DNA of 59,826 bases from Bacteroidetes bacterium UBA4414 (GTDB lineage Bacteria; Bacteroidota; Bacteroidia; Chitinophagales; Chitinophagaceae), in assembly GCA_002389765.1 (NCBI GenBank), contig DGQM01000009.1:123-59948 (forward strand). The letters run 5' to 3'. Each line of letters opens with the position of its first letter. The first letter of the stretch is position 1. The notes under the pieces are model-generated. The model saw nothing but the letters and a program-made list of their open reading frames with translations. It was not told where the DNA came from and ran no database searches. This document shows positions 1-9,470 of the stretch, one piece after another. The translations under genes were made by a program, and so were the position numbers.

Positions 1-981
1 ATTGTGGATTTTAACCCATTCAATAGGAGTAGCTTTGATGTTACCTTGTTCATCGCGGATGTACTCTTTCTTAGCAGGATCCCAACCGGCATATTTGTAC
101 AGTTTTTGGATTTCTGCAGTACCGTCTATTTTCTTGCCTTCAGCAGTTACCAGCGGATGCTCTTCAGCACCTGTGTATTCGTTTATCTGCTTGTGACAGT
201 TCATACACACATTGGTAGAAGGTATCATTGCATGCTTGCTCTTCTCAGCACCTGAGTGGCAATACAAACAGTTTACTTGATTAACGCCAGCGTGTACCTT
301 ATGAGAGTAGAATATTGGTTGCTCAGGCATGTAGTTTTGCTGACGACCCATTTCAACTGCACCGTTAGTTATCCAGTAACCTGCCAGTATAAATGCCAGG
401 ATTACAGCCATTGCTATTACCACTTTATTGCGGTAGAAAGGAATTTCTTTTACGTTAGGAACGCCATCTTTTTCGTTAGCCACGCGTTGCAGACCACTGT
501 TCACCCTCCAAAGAATGAAAGCCAGTGCAAGCAGGATGATTGTTACCAGACTATAAATCCAGTTGTTGCCTTCAGCGTCTTTTGAAGAAGTTGCAGCACC
601 TGCACCATCATCTTTCTTAGCAGATGGAGGTTCTACACTGTTTACATAAGTAACAATCGCATCGATTTCTTCGTTCGACAGGTTAGGGAATGCAGTCATC
701 GCTGTTTTATTCCATTTAGCGTACAAGTCATTTGCATACTTGTCGCCGCTTGAAATAACAGCTGCAGAGTTGTGTATCCATTTGTACAACCATTCTTTGT
801 TTGGTACGCGACTGTCTACGCCTTTCAGCGCAGGACCTGTTGCATCCTTCAGCGGGTTGTGACAGCTGGCACAGTTAGACTGGAATAAAGCCTTACCATC
901 TGGCGCGGCTATAGCAGGGATGTTAAATACGAATAGCGTAAACACCAAGGCAATCACACCTTGGGCAATACTCCGAACCAT
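1..981 (-). CDS. actA: ActA, multiheme cytochrome c subunit of alternative complex III (partial)
   Basis: This reverse-strand gene runs off the left edge; 327 codons are visible. Residues 1-26 look like a signal peptide or anchor. A monoheme cytochrome c domain follows with CASCH at 37-41. Two hydrophobic helices lie at about 141-160 and 186-204, and then multiheme motifs begin (CLYCH at 238-242, CMNCH at 259-263). An N-terminal cytochrome c fused ahead of a cytochrome c3-like pentaheme domain is the layout of ActA in Bacteroidota alternative complex III, the menaquinol:cytochrome c oxidoreductase. As the first gene of its strand it should head the act operon, with ActB and others expected to the left. 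A GTG at 1002-1000 is an alternative start adding seven residues. The end of the gene and the remaining heme sites are not visible. Confidence 0.85.
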   Translation of the reverse strand, partial: MVRSIAQGVIALVFTLFVFNIPAIAAPDGKALFQSNCASCHNPLKDATGPALKGVDSRVPNKEWLYKWIHNSAAVISSGDKYANDLYAKWNKTAMTAFPNLSNEEIDAIVTYVNSVEPPSAKKDDGAGAATSSKDAEGNNWIYSLVTIILLALAFILWRVNSGLQRVANEKDGVPNVKEIPFYRNKVVIAMAVILAFILAGYWITNGAVEMGRQQNYMPEQPIFYSHKVHAGVNQVNCLYCHSGAEKSKHAMIPSTNVCMNCHKQINEYTGAEEHPLVTAEGKKIDGTAEIQKLYKYAGWDPAKKEYIRDEQGNIKATPIEWVKIHN

Positions 982-1268
982 CGGCTTAATAAATTCTGAC
1001 ACTAGGAATGATTTTTTTAAAATTAACGTTCCTTTTAGACAAAGCAGGGGCGAAATTACAACACAATGACGAAAGTTTATACACATTTGTTAAAAAATGT
1101 TTTTCAATACTGGCAAGGGTTTCAGAGGATATTTTAATTCTGACAATTTGTTTTTGTCACCAGAAAGTCACTAAAAAGCACCGCCCTGTTTAATGGTTTT
1201 TTAATGTCTATCGTAACAAAAACTATACACTAATAAATAAAAACAATCTGATAAGCATTGAGCAGCAA
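982..1268. other. Intergenic region upstream of actA
   Basis: About 290 AT-rich bases lie between actA and the SDR gene, both on the reverse strand. No convincing gene, hairpin terminator or repeat was seen. On the reverse strand near 1040-1060 there are sequences resembling a promoter (TAATTTCG and TGCTTTG), but neither is a full TAnnTTTG box. Confidence 0.5.
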
Positions 1269-2057
1269 CTAAATACTACCCGTTCTGCCACCATCTACCG
1301 GTATGCTGGTACCATTTACATATCCCGCAGCAGGAGAAGCCAAAAACGCCACCATTGCAGCTATTTCCTCAGGTTTTCCAAAGCGTTTGGCAGGTATCTC
1401 CTCCAGCATTTCTTTTTCTACCTCATCAAGCGCGGTGCCTGTTTTGGCAGATTTGTTGGTGATGATATTCTCCAGCCTAGCGGTTGCTGTAGCACCCGGC
1501 AGCACATTATTTACCGTGATTCCGAATGGCGCCAGCTCATTGGCCATGGTTTTTGCCCAGCTGGCTACTGCCCCACGTATGGTATTGGAAACGCCCAAAC
1601 CCTTCAGCGGTATCTTTACCGAGGTCGAAATCACGTTGATAATCCTGCCATAACCCGCAGCCTTCATACCCGGCATTGCAAGTGTAGCAAGGATATGGTT
1701 ACAAATCAAATGTTGTTGAAAAGCCTGCAGAAAATTTTCGGGCTTGGCATCAACAACAGGCCCTGCGGCAGGTCCGCCGGTATTATTTACCAGTATGTGG
1801 ATGGTATTATTTTTCACAAAACCGCTTACAGCCTCCTGCACATTTGCAGGGTTGCCAAAATCGGCCACCAGATAGCTGTGTTGCTGTCCGGCAGTGGTTT
1901 CCAGCTTGGTTACTGCCACTTTTAATGCTTCTTCATTGCGTGCTATCAGCACACAATTGGCACCCAGCGATGCCAATGCCTGTGCACTTGCAAAGCCTAT
2001 GCCCTGCGTACTGCCTGCCACCAATGCGGTCTTCCCGCTCAGGTTCATCGAAAGCAT
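1269..2057 (-). CDS. SDR family oxidoreductase with altered active site
   Basis: A 262-residue Rossmann-fold protein of the short-chain dehydrogenase/reductase family. The N-terminal cofactor motif GSTQGIG (about 16-22), the NNTGG motif, the catalytic-type Ser in the NVIST segment and the C-terminal PVDGG motif are all present. The YxxxK active-site pair is not: the aligned segment reads SNTIR, so Tyr is Ser and Lys is Arg. A subgroup of FabG-like SDRs with this change exists in databases under general oxidoreductase names. The substrate cannot be predicted, and the usual proton-relay mechanism is probably absent. An internal ATG at 2048 gives a more typical N terminus (MNLSGKTALV) and may be the real start. 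It is followed by a long gap before actA and preceded by rsmI on the same strand. Confidence 0.85.
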   Translation of the reverse strand: MLSMNLSGKTALVAGSTQGIGFASAQALASLGANCVLIARNEEALKVAVTKLETTAGQQHSYLVADFGNPANVQEAVSGFVKNNTIHILVNNTGGPAAGPVVDAKPENFLQAFQQHLICNHILATLAMPGMKAAGYGRIINVISTSVKIPLKGLGVSNTIRGAVASWAKTMANELAPFGITVNNVLPGATATARLENIITNKSAKTGTALDEVEKEMLEEIPAKRFGKPEEIAAMVAFLASPAAGYVNGTSIPVDGGRTGSI

Positions 2058-2087
2058 GTTGTTATATGTTTAACTGCGTTTGAAAAT

Positions 2088-2756
2088 CTATTCTTTCCCG
2101 GCTATTACCAGTACTATCTCGCCTTTCGGCGCATGTGCTTCATAATGTGCAGCCAGCTCTGCCAATGTACCTTTCCTTGTTTCTTCAAACATTTTGGTAA
2201 GCTCTCTGCATACCGCTGCCTGTCTGTCTGCACCCAGGTATTCTGCCAGTTCTTTCAGTGCTTTTGCCAACCGGTGCGGCGATTCGTACAATATGATTGT
2301 ACGCTCCTCCTCTGCCAGCTTTGTAAGCATGGTATGGCGTCCTTTTTTCAGCGGCAGAAAGCCCTCAAAGACAAATCTGTTACTGGGTATGCCGCTTTGT
2401 ACCAATGCAGGCACAAAAGCTGTAGCACCTGGCAGGCATTCCACTAGAATATCGTTCTTGATGCACTCCCTCAAAAGCAGAAAACCGGGATCAGAAATAC
2501 CCGGTGTGCCAGCATCTGTTATCAGTGCAAAGGTTTTGCCCGCCTGCAGTTGCTCTACAAGATGGGCAAGTATTTTATGCTCATTGTGCTGATGGTATGG
2601 CGTCAATGGCTTTTGTATGCCATAGTGCTTCAGCAATACGCTGCTGGTACGTGTGTCTTCGCAAAGTATTACATCGGCATTCTTCAATACCTCTACCGCA
2701 CGGTACGATATATCGCCGAGGTTACCTATAGGAGATGGTACAAGGTACAGGCGCAT
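2088..2756 (-). CDS. rsmI: 16S rRNA (cytidine(1402)-2'-O)-methyltransferase RsmI
   Basis: This 222-residue tetrapyrrole-methylase-fold protein begins with the RsmI signature VPSPIGNLGDIS and continues with CEDTRTS, TDAGTPGISDPG and PGATAF. RsmI uses SAM to methylate the ribose of C1402 in the decoding centre of 16S rRNA. It is shorter than the E. coli protein because it ends after the catalytic domain, without the C-terminal extension. The gene lies 6 bases downstream of purS on the same strand, consistent with co-transcription with purS and pssA. Confidence 0.92.
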   Translation of the reverse strand: MRLYLVPSPIGNLGDISYRAVEVLKNADVILCEDTRTSSVLLKHYGIQKPLTPYHQHNEHKILAHLVEQLQAGKTFALITDAGTPGISDPGFLLLRECIKNDILVECLPGATAFVPALVQSGIPSNRFVFEGFLPLKKGRHTMLTKLAEEERTIILYESPHRLAKALKELAEYLGADRQAAVCRELTKMFEETRKGTLAELAAHYEAHAPKGEIVLVIAGKE

Positions 2757-2762
2757 GCTGTA

Positions 2763-3014
2763 TTACCCTTCTGTAATGCTGAATTCGTAAGACTCCATTA
2801 CCGGATTTGCCAGCAGCTTGCTGCACGCGTCTTTCACTGCTTGTTCAGCCGCTACTTTGTCTGCTGCTTCTACATGCAGGGTGATGTGCTTACCAATGCG
2901 TACATCTTGTACTGCTGTCAGTCCCAGATTGTGCAGGCTGTTGTTTACAGCTTTACCTTGAGGGTCCAGCAATTCTTTCAAAGGCATTACGTTGATGTGA
3001 GCAGTATATTTCAT
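2763..3014 (-). CDS. purS: Phosphoribosylformylglycinamidine synthase subunit PurS
   Basis: An 83-residue protein with the PurS pattern: an N-terminal beta strand (YTAHINVMPL), the segment LLDPQGKAVNNSLHNLG, and DVRIGKHI before a short C-terminal helix and strand. PurS is the small bridging subunit that lets PurQ pass ammonia to small-type PurL in step 4 of purine synthesis. Neither purQ nor purL lies nearby, so the subunit is encoded apart from its partners. It sits 15 bases downstream of pssA. Confidence 0.88.
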   Translation of the reverse strand: MKYTAHINVMPLKELLDPQGKAVNNSLHNLGLTAVQDVRIGKHITLHVEAADKVAAEQAVKDACSKLLANPVMESYEFSITEG

Positions 3015-3029
3015 CTGTATTGATTGTTT

Positions 3030-3794
3030 TTATGCTTCTTTCGGTTTGTAAATAAAAGACAAAAGTATGTATACTATAAATGCCAGTGGCAGGGCAGCCA
3101 CATGCAGCATAGGTATAGCTGCCAGGCCTACTGCTATTACTACAGCCTGCGGCCAGAAGTAAGCAAGCTGCCATTTTGCAGGCATGAATTTTATAAAGCG
3201 GATTTTAGAAACCATCAGCCAGCACATAAGTGCAATGATGGCATAGATAACCCATTTATTCAGTATCAGAATGCCCAGCCCCATCGGGTTGTAAAAGTTG
3301 ATGAGTGGCAGAAAAGCCACAAATACGCCTACTGCCGGTATCGGCATACCTATAAAGGAAGACTTCTGTTCTGTAATCGTTACATTAAACCTTGCCAGCC
3401 TCAGCGCACCGAAACAAGCCACCAGAAATGCAGGGCTCATAGCCAGCATGCTTACATCCAAAGCGTTTGGTTGCGACATATACGATGCCCACAACAGCTT
3501 GAAGAGTATCATAGACGGCGCTACACCAAAAGACACCACATCTGCCAGCGAATCCAAGTCTGCGCCGATAGAAGATGATACCCTCAATGCCCTTGCAGCT
3601 GCACCATCCAGCATATCGCAAATAGCGGCTGAAAATATGAAAATGCTACCCCAATATGCCTGCTCTGTACCTACAATCCAGTATTCCATGCCACCTACAG
3701 CCGCCAGAAAGGGCTGCGAATTGAGCGTGAAAGCGATGGCTATGCAGCCAAAGAACAGGTTAGCTAATGTCAGCAGATTTGGTAAATGCCTCAT
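3030..3794 (-). CDS. pssA: CDP-diacylglycerol--serine O-phosphatidyltransferase
   Basis: A 254-residue integral membrane enzyme that makes phosphatidylserine, the precursor of phosphatidylethanolamine. The CDP-alcohol phosphatidyltransferase motif is intact: DMLDGAAAR, then G, D and D at the expected spacing (GADLDSLAD), at about residues 60-85. Several hydrophobic helices follow, and the start MRHLPNLLTLANL is typical of the family. It leads a run pssA-purS-rsmI on the reverse strand. An imperfect -7 box (TACTTTTA) lies just upstream. Confidence 0.9.
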   Translation of the reverse strand: MRHLPNLLTLANLFFGCIAIAFTLNSQPFLAAVGGMEYWIVGTEQAYWGSIFIFSAAICDMLDGAAARALRVSSSIGADLDSLADVVSFGVAPSMILFKLLWASYMSQPNALDVSMLAMSPAFLVACFGALRLARFNVTITEQKSSFIGMPIPAVGVFVAFLPLINFYNPMGLGILILNKWVIYAIIALMCWLMVSKIRFIKFMPAKWQLAYFWPQAVVIAVGLAAIPMLHVAALPLAFIVYILLSFIYKPKEA

Positions 3795-3845
3795 GAGGGC
3801 GTAAAAGTAATAAAAGAAAGGTGAACACAGACTAAACCATACAGC

Positions 3846-3878
3846 CTGAAAATAAAATAGGTGGCTTTTGCCACCTAT
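3846..3878 (-). terminator. Intrinsic terminator of the response-regulator gene
   Basis: A perfect 9-bp stem (3857-3865 with 3870-3878) has a TTTT loop. On the reverse strand it is followed by a T-rich stretch (TTTATTTTC). It lies 26 bases beyond the stop codon of the response regulator. Confidence 0.85.
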
Positions 3879-3903
3879 ATATAAAACTTGAAAATAATCT
3901 GAA

Positions 3904-4608
3904 CTATTCAGGAACTACCAAACGGAAGCCATTACCGTGGATGTTCACGATTTCCACTGTGCTGTCTTCTTTCAGGTATTTGCGCAGCTTAGCAATATAT
4001 ACGTCCATACTGCGCCCGTTGAAGTAGGTATCGCTACCCCAAATGCGTTTCAACGCAGCATCACGAGGCAACAAGTCGTTTTTGTATTCGCACAGCATCA
4101 GCAGCAGTTCATTCTCTTTCGGAGAAAGCGTCTGTGGTTCACCACCATCAAACTGCAGCGTACGCAGCTTGCTGTTGAAGTGATAGCGTCCTACCGTAAA
4201 CTCTACCTGAGAGTGTTGTTTTTCCTGCAATTCCTGATTGCGTTTCAGGATGGCTTTGATTTTGTGCAGCAACACCTCGCTATCGAAAGGCTTGGTGATA
4301 TAATCGTCCGCACCCAGTTTGTAGCCATTCAGTATATCTTCTTTCATGCTCTTTGCACTCAGGAAGAACAATGGAATATCCGGATCAACATTACGTATTT
4401 CTTCAGCCAGAGTGAACCCATCCATGTTTGGCATCATCACATCAAGCAAGCATATATCATATTTTTCGCGGCGGAAAGCAGCCAAGCCTAATATACCGTC
4501 TCTTGCCAGCTCCACTACAAAATCGTTCAGTTCCAGGTAGTTTTTCAGTACTTGTCCAAAGTTGGTATCATCTTCTACCAACAGGACTTTAAATTTTTCG
4601 TTTTCCAT
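3904..4608 (-). CDS. OmpR/RprY-type response regulator
   Basis: A 234-residue two-component response regulator. The receiver domain has acidic residues EDD at 12-14, the phosphoacceptor Asp at about 56 in LLDVMMP and the switch Lys in DYITKPF. A C-terminal winged-helix DNA-binding domain follows. The closest familiar relative is RprY of Bacteroides. No histidine kinase is adjacent, so it is an orphan here. The ATG at 4608 is preferred because a perfect -7 promoter box covers the only earlier in-frame start (4632). Confidence 0.88.
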   Translation of the reverse strand: MENEKFKVLLVEDDTNFGQVLKNYLELNDFVVELARDGILGLAAFRREKYDICLLDVMMPNMDGFTLAEEIRNVDPDIPLFFLSAKSMKEDILNGYKLGADDYITKPFDSEVLLHKIKAILKRNQELQEKQHSQVEFTVGRYHFNSKLRTLQFDGGEPQTLSPKENELLLMLCEYKNDLLPRDAALKRIWGSDTYFNGRSMDVYIAKLRKYLKEDSTVEIVNIHGNGFRLVVPE

Positions 4609-4629
4609 ACGGATGTGTTGTATTGACAC

Positions 4630-4637
4630 CAAAAGTA
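4630..4637 (-). promoter_or_regulatory. -7 promoter box (TACTTTTG) for the response regulator
   Basis: The reverse strand reads TACTTTTG, a perfect match to the Bacteroidota -7 consensus TAnnTTTG, 21 bases ahead of the proposed ATG. No clear -33 TTG is needed to support the start choice. Confidence 0.65.
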
Positions 4638-4671
4638 ATAAGTGGTGTCGTTATTCATAACAAATGTTTTG

Positions 4672-5688
4672 TTAATAAAAGCGTGGACAGTTCATATTCT
4701 TTGCCCTGCTGAAATGCTCTCCGTATCTGCCTTGTTGTATAATAGATATTTCGAAAGCACCGTTGGCCTTCATTTCCGGCCCCAGTTTAGATGATGTATA
4801 ATCGTAGCTGCTAAGTATGCGCAGGCTGCCATATTGCACACCCAAAGACATAATCGTTGCATCGCCCACCCGATAGTGTGCACCGGCAATGATGCTGGTT
4901 GCAGCTTTACCTTTATCATATACTGTAGCAGATATTAGTGTACCTGCTACTATCTCATGTGCACCACGCTGTGTTGTGTAATATACAGCAGGATTCAAAG
5001 TAAAGGTTTTGTTCATCACAAAAGTACCATCAAGACTGGCAAACGGGCGCATACCCAGTTTGCTCTCTTGATTATAAAATGTTTCTATTGGCTGTATGAG
5101 GTGTGCTACGCTACCACAAAATTTTACAAACACAGCCTCATTAGGGAAGTACGAAAAACTAAGCCCTGCACCTACATCATAAAAACTGGTTCTTACGATA
5201 TTGATTTGTTCTCCATTGGGCAGATTCTTATCAAATTTAAACCTATCCCACTGCATATCGAAAGTAAGCGCATTATAGTTAACGCTACGGCTTGCATATG
5301 CTCCTGAAAGCCCTGCAGACAATAAATAATTTTCGCCCACCTGCACATGATAGGCCAATGAAAAATCAGCTCTTGTAAGGCTAAGACTGCCGTCACCTGC
5401 TTTATCGTTGTAAAACACCAAGCCCATACCCAGCCAATTGGTACCCGCAACACTTTTATACAATGTGCAATCTCCGAATGCTGAAAATGTATTGTACGGC
5501 ACAGGTAGCTTTGTCCACTGGCTGCGGTAGTTTACACCCAACCTGTAGTCGTCCGTACTCATTAATGCAGTGTTAGAAGGGCTAACAATTAAGGGTGCAT
5601 TGTAAAACTGAGAAAAATGCACTCCTTGTGCTTTGCTTTGAGCAATAACACTGCAAAATGTCAATAACAAAAAAACTACTTTCTTCAT
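4672..5688 (-). CDS. PorP/SprF family type IX secretion membrane protein
   Basis: A 338-residue protein with an N-terminal signal peptide (cleavage near AQSKAQ) and the family opening HFSQFYNAPLIVSPSNTAL. The rest is rich in alternating beta strands, as expected for an outer-membrane barrel. PorP/SprF proteins work with individual T9SS type B cargo proteins, anchoring or exporting them at the cell surface. It lies 5 bases downstream of a gene for exactly such a cargo, so the two form a cargo-partner operon. Confidence 0.9.
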   Translation of the reverse strand: MKKVVFLLLTFCSVIAQSKAQGVHFSQFYNAPLIVSPSNTALMSTDDYRLGVNYRSQWTKLPVPYNTFSAFGDCTLYKSVAGTNWLGMGLVFYNDKAGDGSLSLTRADFSLAYHVQVGENYLLSAGLSGAYASRSVNYNALTFDMQWDRFKFDKNLPNGEQINIVRTSFYDVGAGLSFSYFPNEAVFVKFCGSVAHLIQPIETFYNQESKLGMRPFASLDGTFVMNKTFTLNPAVYYTTQRGAHEIVAGTLISATVYDKGKAATSIIAGAHYRVGDATIMSLGVQYGSLRILSSYDYTSSKLGPEMKANGAFEISIIQQGRYGEHFSRAKNMNCPRFY

Positions 5689-5693
5689 GTTTT

Positions 5694-8600
5694 TTATCTT
5701 AGCAGTGTTACATTTCCTTTTTTACTGAAGCTTGAGCCATCTGTAAACGTTACATTCAGCACAAAACCGTATGCTTCCATTTCCTGAGGCTTACCATTGA
5801 ATGTACCATCCCAACCTACTTCCATATCGTTGGTTTCAAATACTTTTTGCCCCCAACGGTTATAAATACGCAGATTTACTGTCTGTACACCATAGCCGCG
5901 TACATACAATATATCATTCTTACCATCTCCGTTTGGGCTGAATCCTGTAGGAATATCTGCTAATGGTTTTACGTCTGCCACCAGTGGCTTGCATACCGTA
6001 TCACTACACCCTTCTTTATTGAAGGCTATCAGGCAAACGTTGTAATTACCTGAACGCTTGTAAGTATGTGATGGATTCATATCCTGAGAACCTTCTCCGT
6101 CACCAAAATTCCAAGAGAATGTTATTGCATTTTTAGACTGGTTACTAAAGTCGTACGGAACATTGGTCTCCGGCACTGTAGGAGCGTAGGTAAAATCTGC
6201 AGTAGGAGACGGGAACAGTGTTACTGTCTTAGATATACTATCTACCCGGTTACATGTAAGCGGATTATAAGCTATCAGCGTTACTTTGTATGTACCCGTT
6301 GTATCATACTTGTGTGCTCCCGAAGACCGGGTAGATGTTTTACCATCCCCAAAATACCACATATACGTAGCTGCATTAACAGACTTATTTGTAACCCTGA
6401 ATGAATCTGAAATACAGTTCAAAGGTGGTACATCAAATCTTGCAAGCACCGAATCGTTTTTAAATGTAATTGTTCGTAATGCAGTGTCAGGGCTATTACA
6501 CGCAGTTGGGTCTGTCATTATCAGTTTTACGGTATACGTACCTGCACCCGGGAAACTTCGGTTAGGTGGTGTAACACCTGTGTAAGGAGCAGAACCATCG
6601 CCAAAATCCCAAGTGAATACAGTACCCGCAGGCGTAGGGCTGTAAGATGAGCTGTTTACAAATGATGCTTTGTACGGAGCGCATGTATCAATCACCGTAG
6701 CTGTAAATGCAGCATCTATCCTATTATTGCTAACTGTGAGTATAATGGATGTCGTATCTCTGATATTACATGCACTTGGGTTGAAGGCTATCAGACGGAT
6801 AATAAATGTACCTGCAGTATTATAGGTTTTTGCCGGCGGTGCAGCACCTGTAAATATCGGAGAGCCATCGCCAAAATCCCATTCGTAAGAAACTGCATTT
6901 GATGATGTGTTGGTAAACGTTATGCTCTCACCAACACATATTTTGTTAGGCGATATAGAGAACTGTGATTTCACCCTGCCCAGATTCATCGCTATTTTCA
7001 ATGCTACCAGATTACAGTTGGCAGAACCATTTGTTGGTTTGTATACACCTGCTGTAGTAGGGAATGTACCACCGCCACAAGCGCCACATATTGCCTGATA
7101 CACAACACCATTTCTATCGAAACGGCTGGTACCGCCATCTACGTGTTCAGGCACACCACCACTACGCCCCATAAATGTTGAGTACAGCAGCGATGTAAGA
7201 TTTTTGGAAAATACAATGAAGTAAAAATCTGCACCATCTGTTGTAGACTGCGCCGGTGGATTAGGGGCACTGGATAGTGGCATACCAAATGTAGTACCCG
7301 TACCCGTTGGCGGGGTAAATGTAGGCGAATAGATATCGCCACCCCAACCGGATATATATACGTTTTCGCAGGTATCTACAAGAAATGCTACTGGCGATAT
7401 GTTTGTTGCACTTGAGTTGCCCGAACCATACACTGTTGATATCAGGTTTGCAGACAGGTTATTATCCAGTTTCATTACAAACTGGCTGGAACCCGGATTA
7501 CTATATACACCCGATGTAACAGGAAACGTACCACCCATTGTCTGCCCCATAGTATACACATTATTGGCAAGATCTACCTGAATACCATAACACTGATCGT
7601 AACCCGAACGACCTATATAAGTACCCTTTTGCAATGCATAGCTACCTCCGTTTTGAAAGCGTACGATAAACCCGTCAATCCCTCCTTGTGCAGTTTCCTG
7701 ATAGGTACCTGTTGTTACAGGAAAGTTATTACTTGCTGTACCACCAGCTACAAACACTTGCGTTTGTGTATTATCTAATGTGAGTACATACGCAGCGTCG
7801 TCACTGCTGCCTCCCAGATAAGTACTCCACAACATGGTAGTTAACGACCTGTTCATTTTCAGCACTACACCATCCTGTACATCGCCCGATGTCAGCGTAG
7901 TTTTTATGGCATTAACGGTAGGGAAATCTGATGACTTTGTACAGGCTGCTATATATATATTACCTCCATTATCCATTATCACTTCGCTACGCGCATCATC
8001 ACCATAATTGTGTTTTAAACCGCCCCAGCCAAACTCTGCAGATGTAGTATTGGAAATATCCTCTTCGCTACCGCCAACAAATGTTGAGCCTAATAACGCA
8101 GTACCTGCAGAACTGAATAATGTAACTACCAGATCGCCTTTGCCATTATAAGTATTATCATAACAACCTCCTGTTGTAGGATAGTTGGCAGAGTAACTAC
8201 GGCCTGCTATTACGAGATTACCTAAAGCATCTACAAACAAACTATGTGGCTGCTCATTGTCATTACCACCCAAATAGGTTGAATATACAAGTGCCGTGCC
8301 GTTTGCATTGAATTTACTAATGGAAATATCGCAAGGAAAACCATTACCGCTTGTAGTAGAACCACCACCGTAGGTACTTTGTATAGCACCTGTTGCAGGC
8401 AATATTGGGTAGCCTGTACCACCGCTGCTATTACTGGTTACACCACCGGCGTAGAAATTACCGGCGGCATCGTATGTAGCTGTATATCCCCAGTTGTCGA
8501 AGCTGGAACCCGTAAAGGTTGCAAAAACTACTGTAGGGTCTATTACCAGCATTTGTGTTTCATCATATCCGTACGGAAAGCTGAATGTTACAACATCTCC

Positions 8601-9257
8601 GTCCAATTTGTATTTACACGTTACCTCGGTTCGTTCCCCATTTATTATCTGGTAGGCATATGGCTTCAGTTCTTCTACATTGCCCACAGTAGTACCTATC
8701 ACCAGCTTGCCGCTTTTTATATTAAGGCTTGTAGCACCTACATACTTCATGCGTATCTTACTCACATCTGCACCAGGGTTTACTATCAGGTCATACTTCA
8801 TATTATCCCCGTCTGATGCTATATGTACATTTACATTTTTGTACATATTGTGATAGTCCAGCGCAAGTGCAGGGTGTATACCCGATTTCCATTTCGTTTC
8901 ATCGTTGCCCAGAAAGTAGTTGTAGTAGTGTTGTTGCAGTTTGCTTTCGGTTACGGTAGTGTTAACATTACCGCCTTCGAATACCATTTTATATGCATGG
9001 TAATTCAATATACCTGCCAAAGACTTACCAACCTTAAAGTCTTTAATCTTTGTATCATTCTCAGGTGCACCTATTACATAGGTAAATGTATTGCGCTCCA
9101 AAAACACCTGTCCGTTGCCGGTAGCAGCTTTATATAAAAACGGTCCTTCCCATTGCCCTTTATTGGCTACAAACTCCAATGCCCCATTCCCCGGTTTAGC
9201 CATAACACTCAATGGCAACAAAACCCCTAATATTAAAGAGCGGAATAATTTTTCCAT
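5694..9257 (-). CDS. Large T9SS type B cargo with SBBP-type propeller and four PKD domains
   Basis: This 1187-residue secreted protein starts with a signal peptide ending near VMAKPGNG. An N-terminal DUF7948-type domain comes next (begins FVANKGQWEG, about 25-250). About 480 residues of SBBP-like propeller repeats follow, recognisable by recurring YSTYLGG and D..GN.Y..G motifs. Four PKD domains each carry a W-x-FGDG motif. The C terminus is a gliding-motility-associated type B sorting domain (IPTGFSPNGDGKND, then YNRWGQKVFE). It should be displayed on or released from the cell surface by the T9SS with the neighbouring PorP/SprF protein, possibly as an adhesin. The start is set at the ATG before the signal peptide (9257, or 9260 one codon earlier); the upstream in-frame extension to 9338 has no signal-peptide character. 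Confidence 0.88.
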   Translation of the reverse strand: MEKLFRSLILGVLLPLSVMAKPGNGALEFVANKGQWEGPFLYKAATGNGQVFLERNTFTYVIGAPENDTKIKDFKVGKSLAGILNYHAYKMVFEGGNVNTTVTESKLQQHYYNYFLGNDETKWKSGIHPALALDYHNMYKNVNVHIASDGDNMKYDLIVNPGADVSKIRMKYVGATSLNIKSGKLVIGTTVGNVEELKPYAYQIINGERTEVTCKYKLDGDVVTFSFPYGYDETQMLVIDPTVVFATFTGSSFDNWGYTATYDAAGNFYAGGVTSNSSGGTGYPILPATGAIQSTYGGGSTTSGNGFPCDISISKFNANGTALVYSTYLGGNDNEQPHSLFVDALGNLVIAGRSYSANYPTTGGCYDNTYNGKGDLVVTLFSSAGTALLGSTFVGGSEEDISNTTSAEFGWGGLKHNYGDDARSEVIMDNGGNIYIAACTKSSDFPTVNAIKTTLTSGDVQDGVVLKMNRSLTTMLWSTYLGGSSDDAAYVLTLDNTQTQVFVAGGTASNNFPVTTGTYQETAQGGIDGFIVRFQNGGSYALQKGTYIGRSGYDQCYGIQVDLANNVYTMGQTMGGTFPVTSGVYSNPGSSQFVMKLDNNLSANLISTVYGSGNSSATNISPVAFLVDTCENVYISGWGGDIYSPTFTPPTGTGTTFGMPLSSAPNPPAQSTTDGADFYFIVFSKNLTSLLYSTFMGRSGGVPEHVDGGTSRFDRNGVVYQAICGACGGGTFPTTAGVYKPTNGSANCNLVALKIAMNLGRVKSQFSISPNKICVGESITFTNTSSNAVSYEWDFGDGSPIFTGAAPPAKTYNTAGTFIIRLIAFNPSACNIRDTTSIILTVSNNRIDAAFTATVIDTCAPYKASFVNSSSYSPTPAGTVFTWDFGDGSAPYTGVTPPNRSFPGAGTYTVKLIMTDPTACNSPDTALRTITFKNDSVLARFDVPPLNCISDSFRVTNKSVNAATYMWYFGDGKTSTRSSGAHKYDTTGTYKVTLIAYNPLTCNRVDSISKTVTLFPSPTADFTYAPTVPETNVPYDFSNQSKNAITFSWNFGDGEGSQDMNPSHTYKRSGNYNVCLIAFNKEGCSDTVCKPLVADVKPLADIPTGFSPNGDGKNDILYVRGYGVQTVNLRIYNRWGQKVFETNDMEVGWDGTFNGKPQEMEAYGFVLNVTFTDGSSFSKKGNVTLLR

Positions 9258-9470
9258 CATATACCAGTTAATAACCCCAATTACTGTTAAAGTAAATGTA
9301 ACATTTTTAGCACATATACCGAAGTAATAAGGACTCAAACAGGCGTTTCGGCAGATTAAAAATCATTAATGTGTCAGCATATAAACCTATGGTTAATAGC
9401 TAAATGTAGAGCGGATAATTTCCCATCGGCGATGTCTTCGCCGTTTCTGCAAAAGATAGGAAGACAGTTT

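Noticed and set aside
1008..1193. Forward 61-codon ORF in the actA upstream region
   Set aside because: No promoter, no family resemblance, AT-rich intergenic composition; probably chance.
9427..9443. CGGCGA/TCGCCG hairpin downstream of the YkuK-like gene
   Set aside because: A 6-bp stem without a T tract on the reverse strand; too weak to call a terminator.
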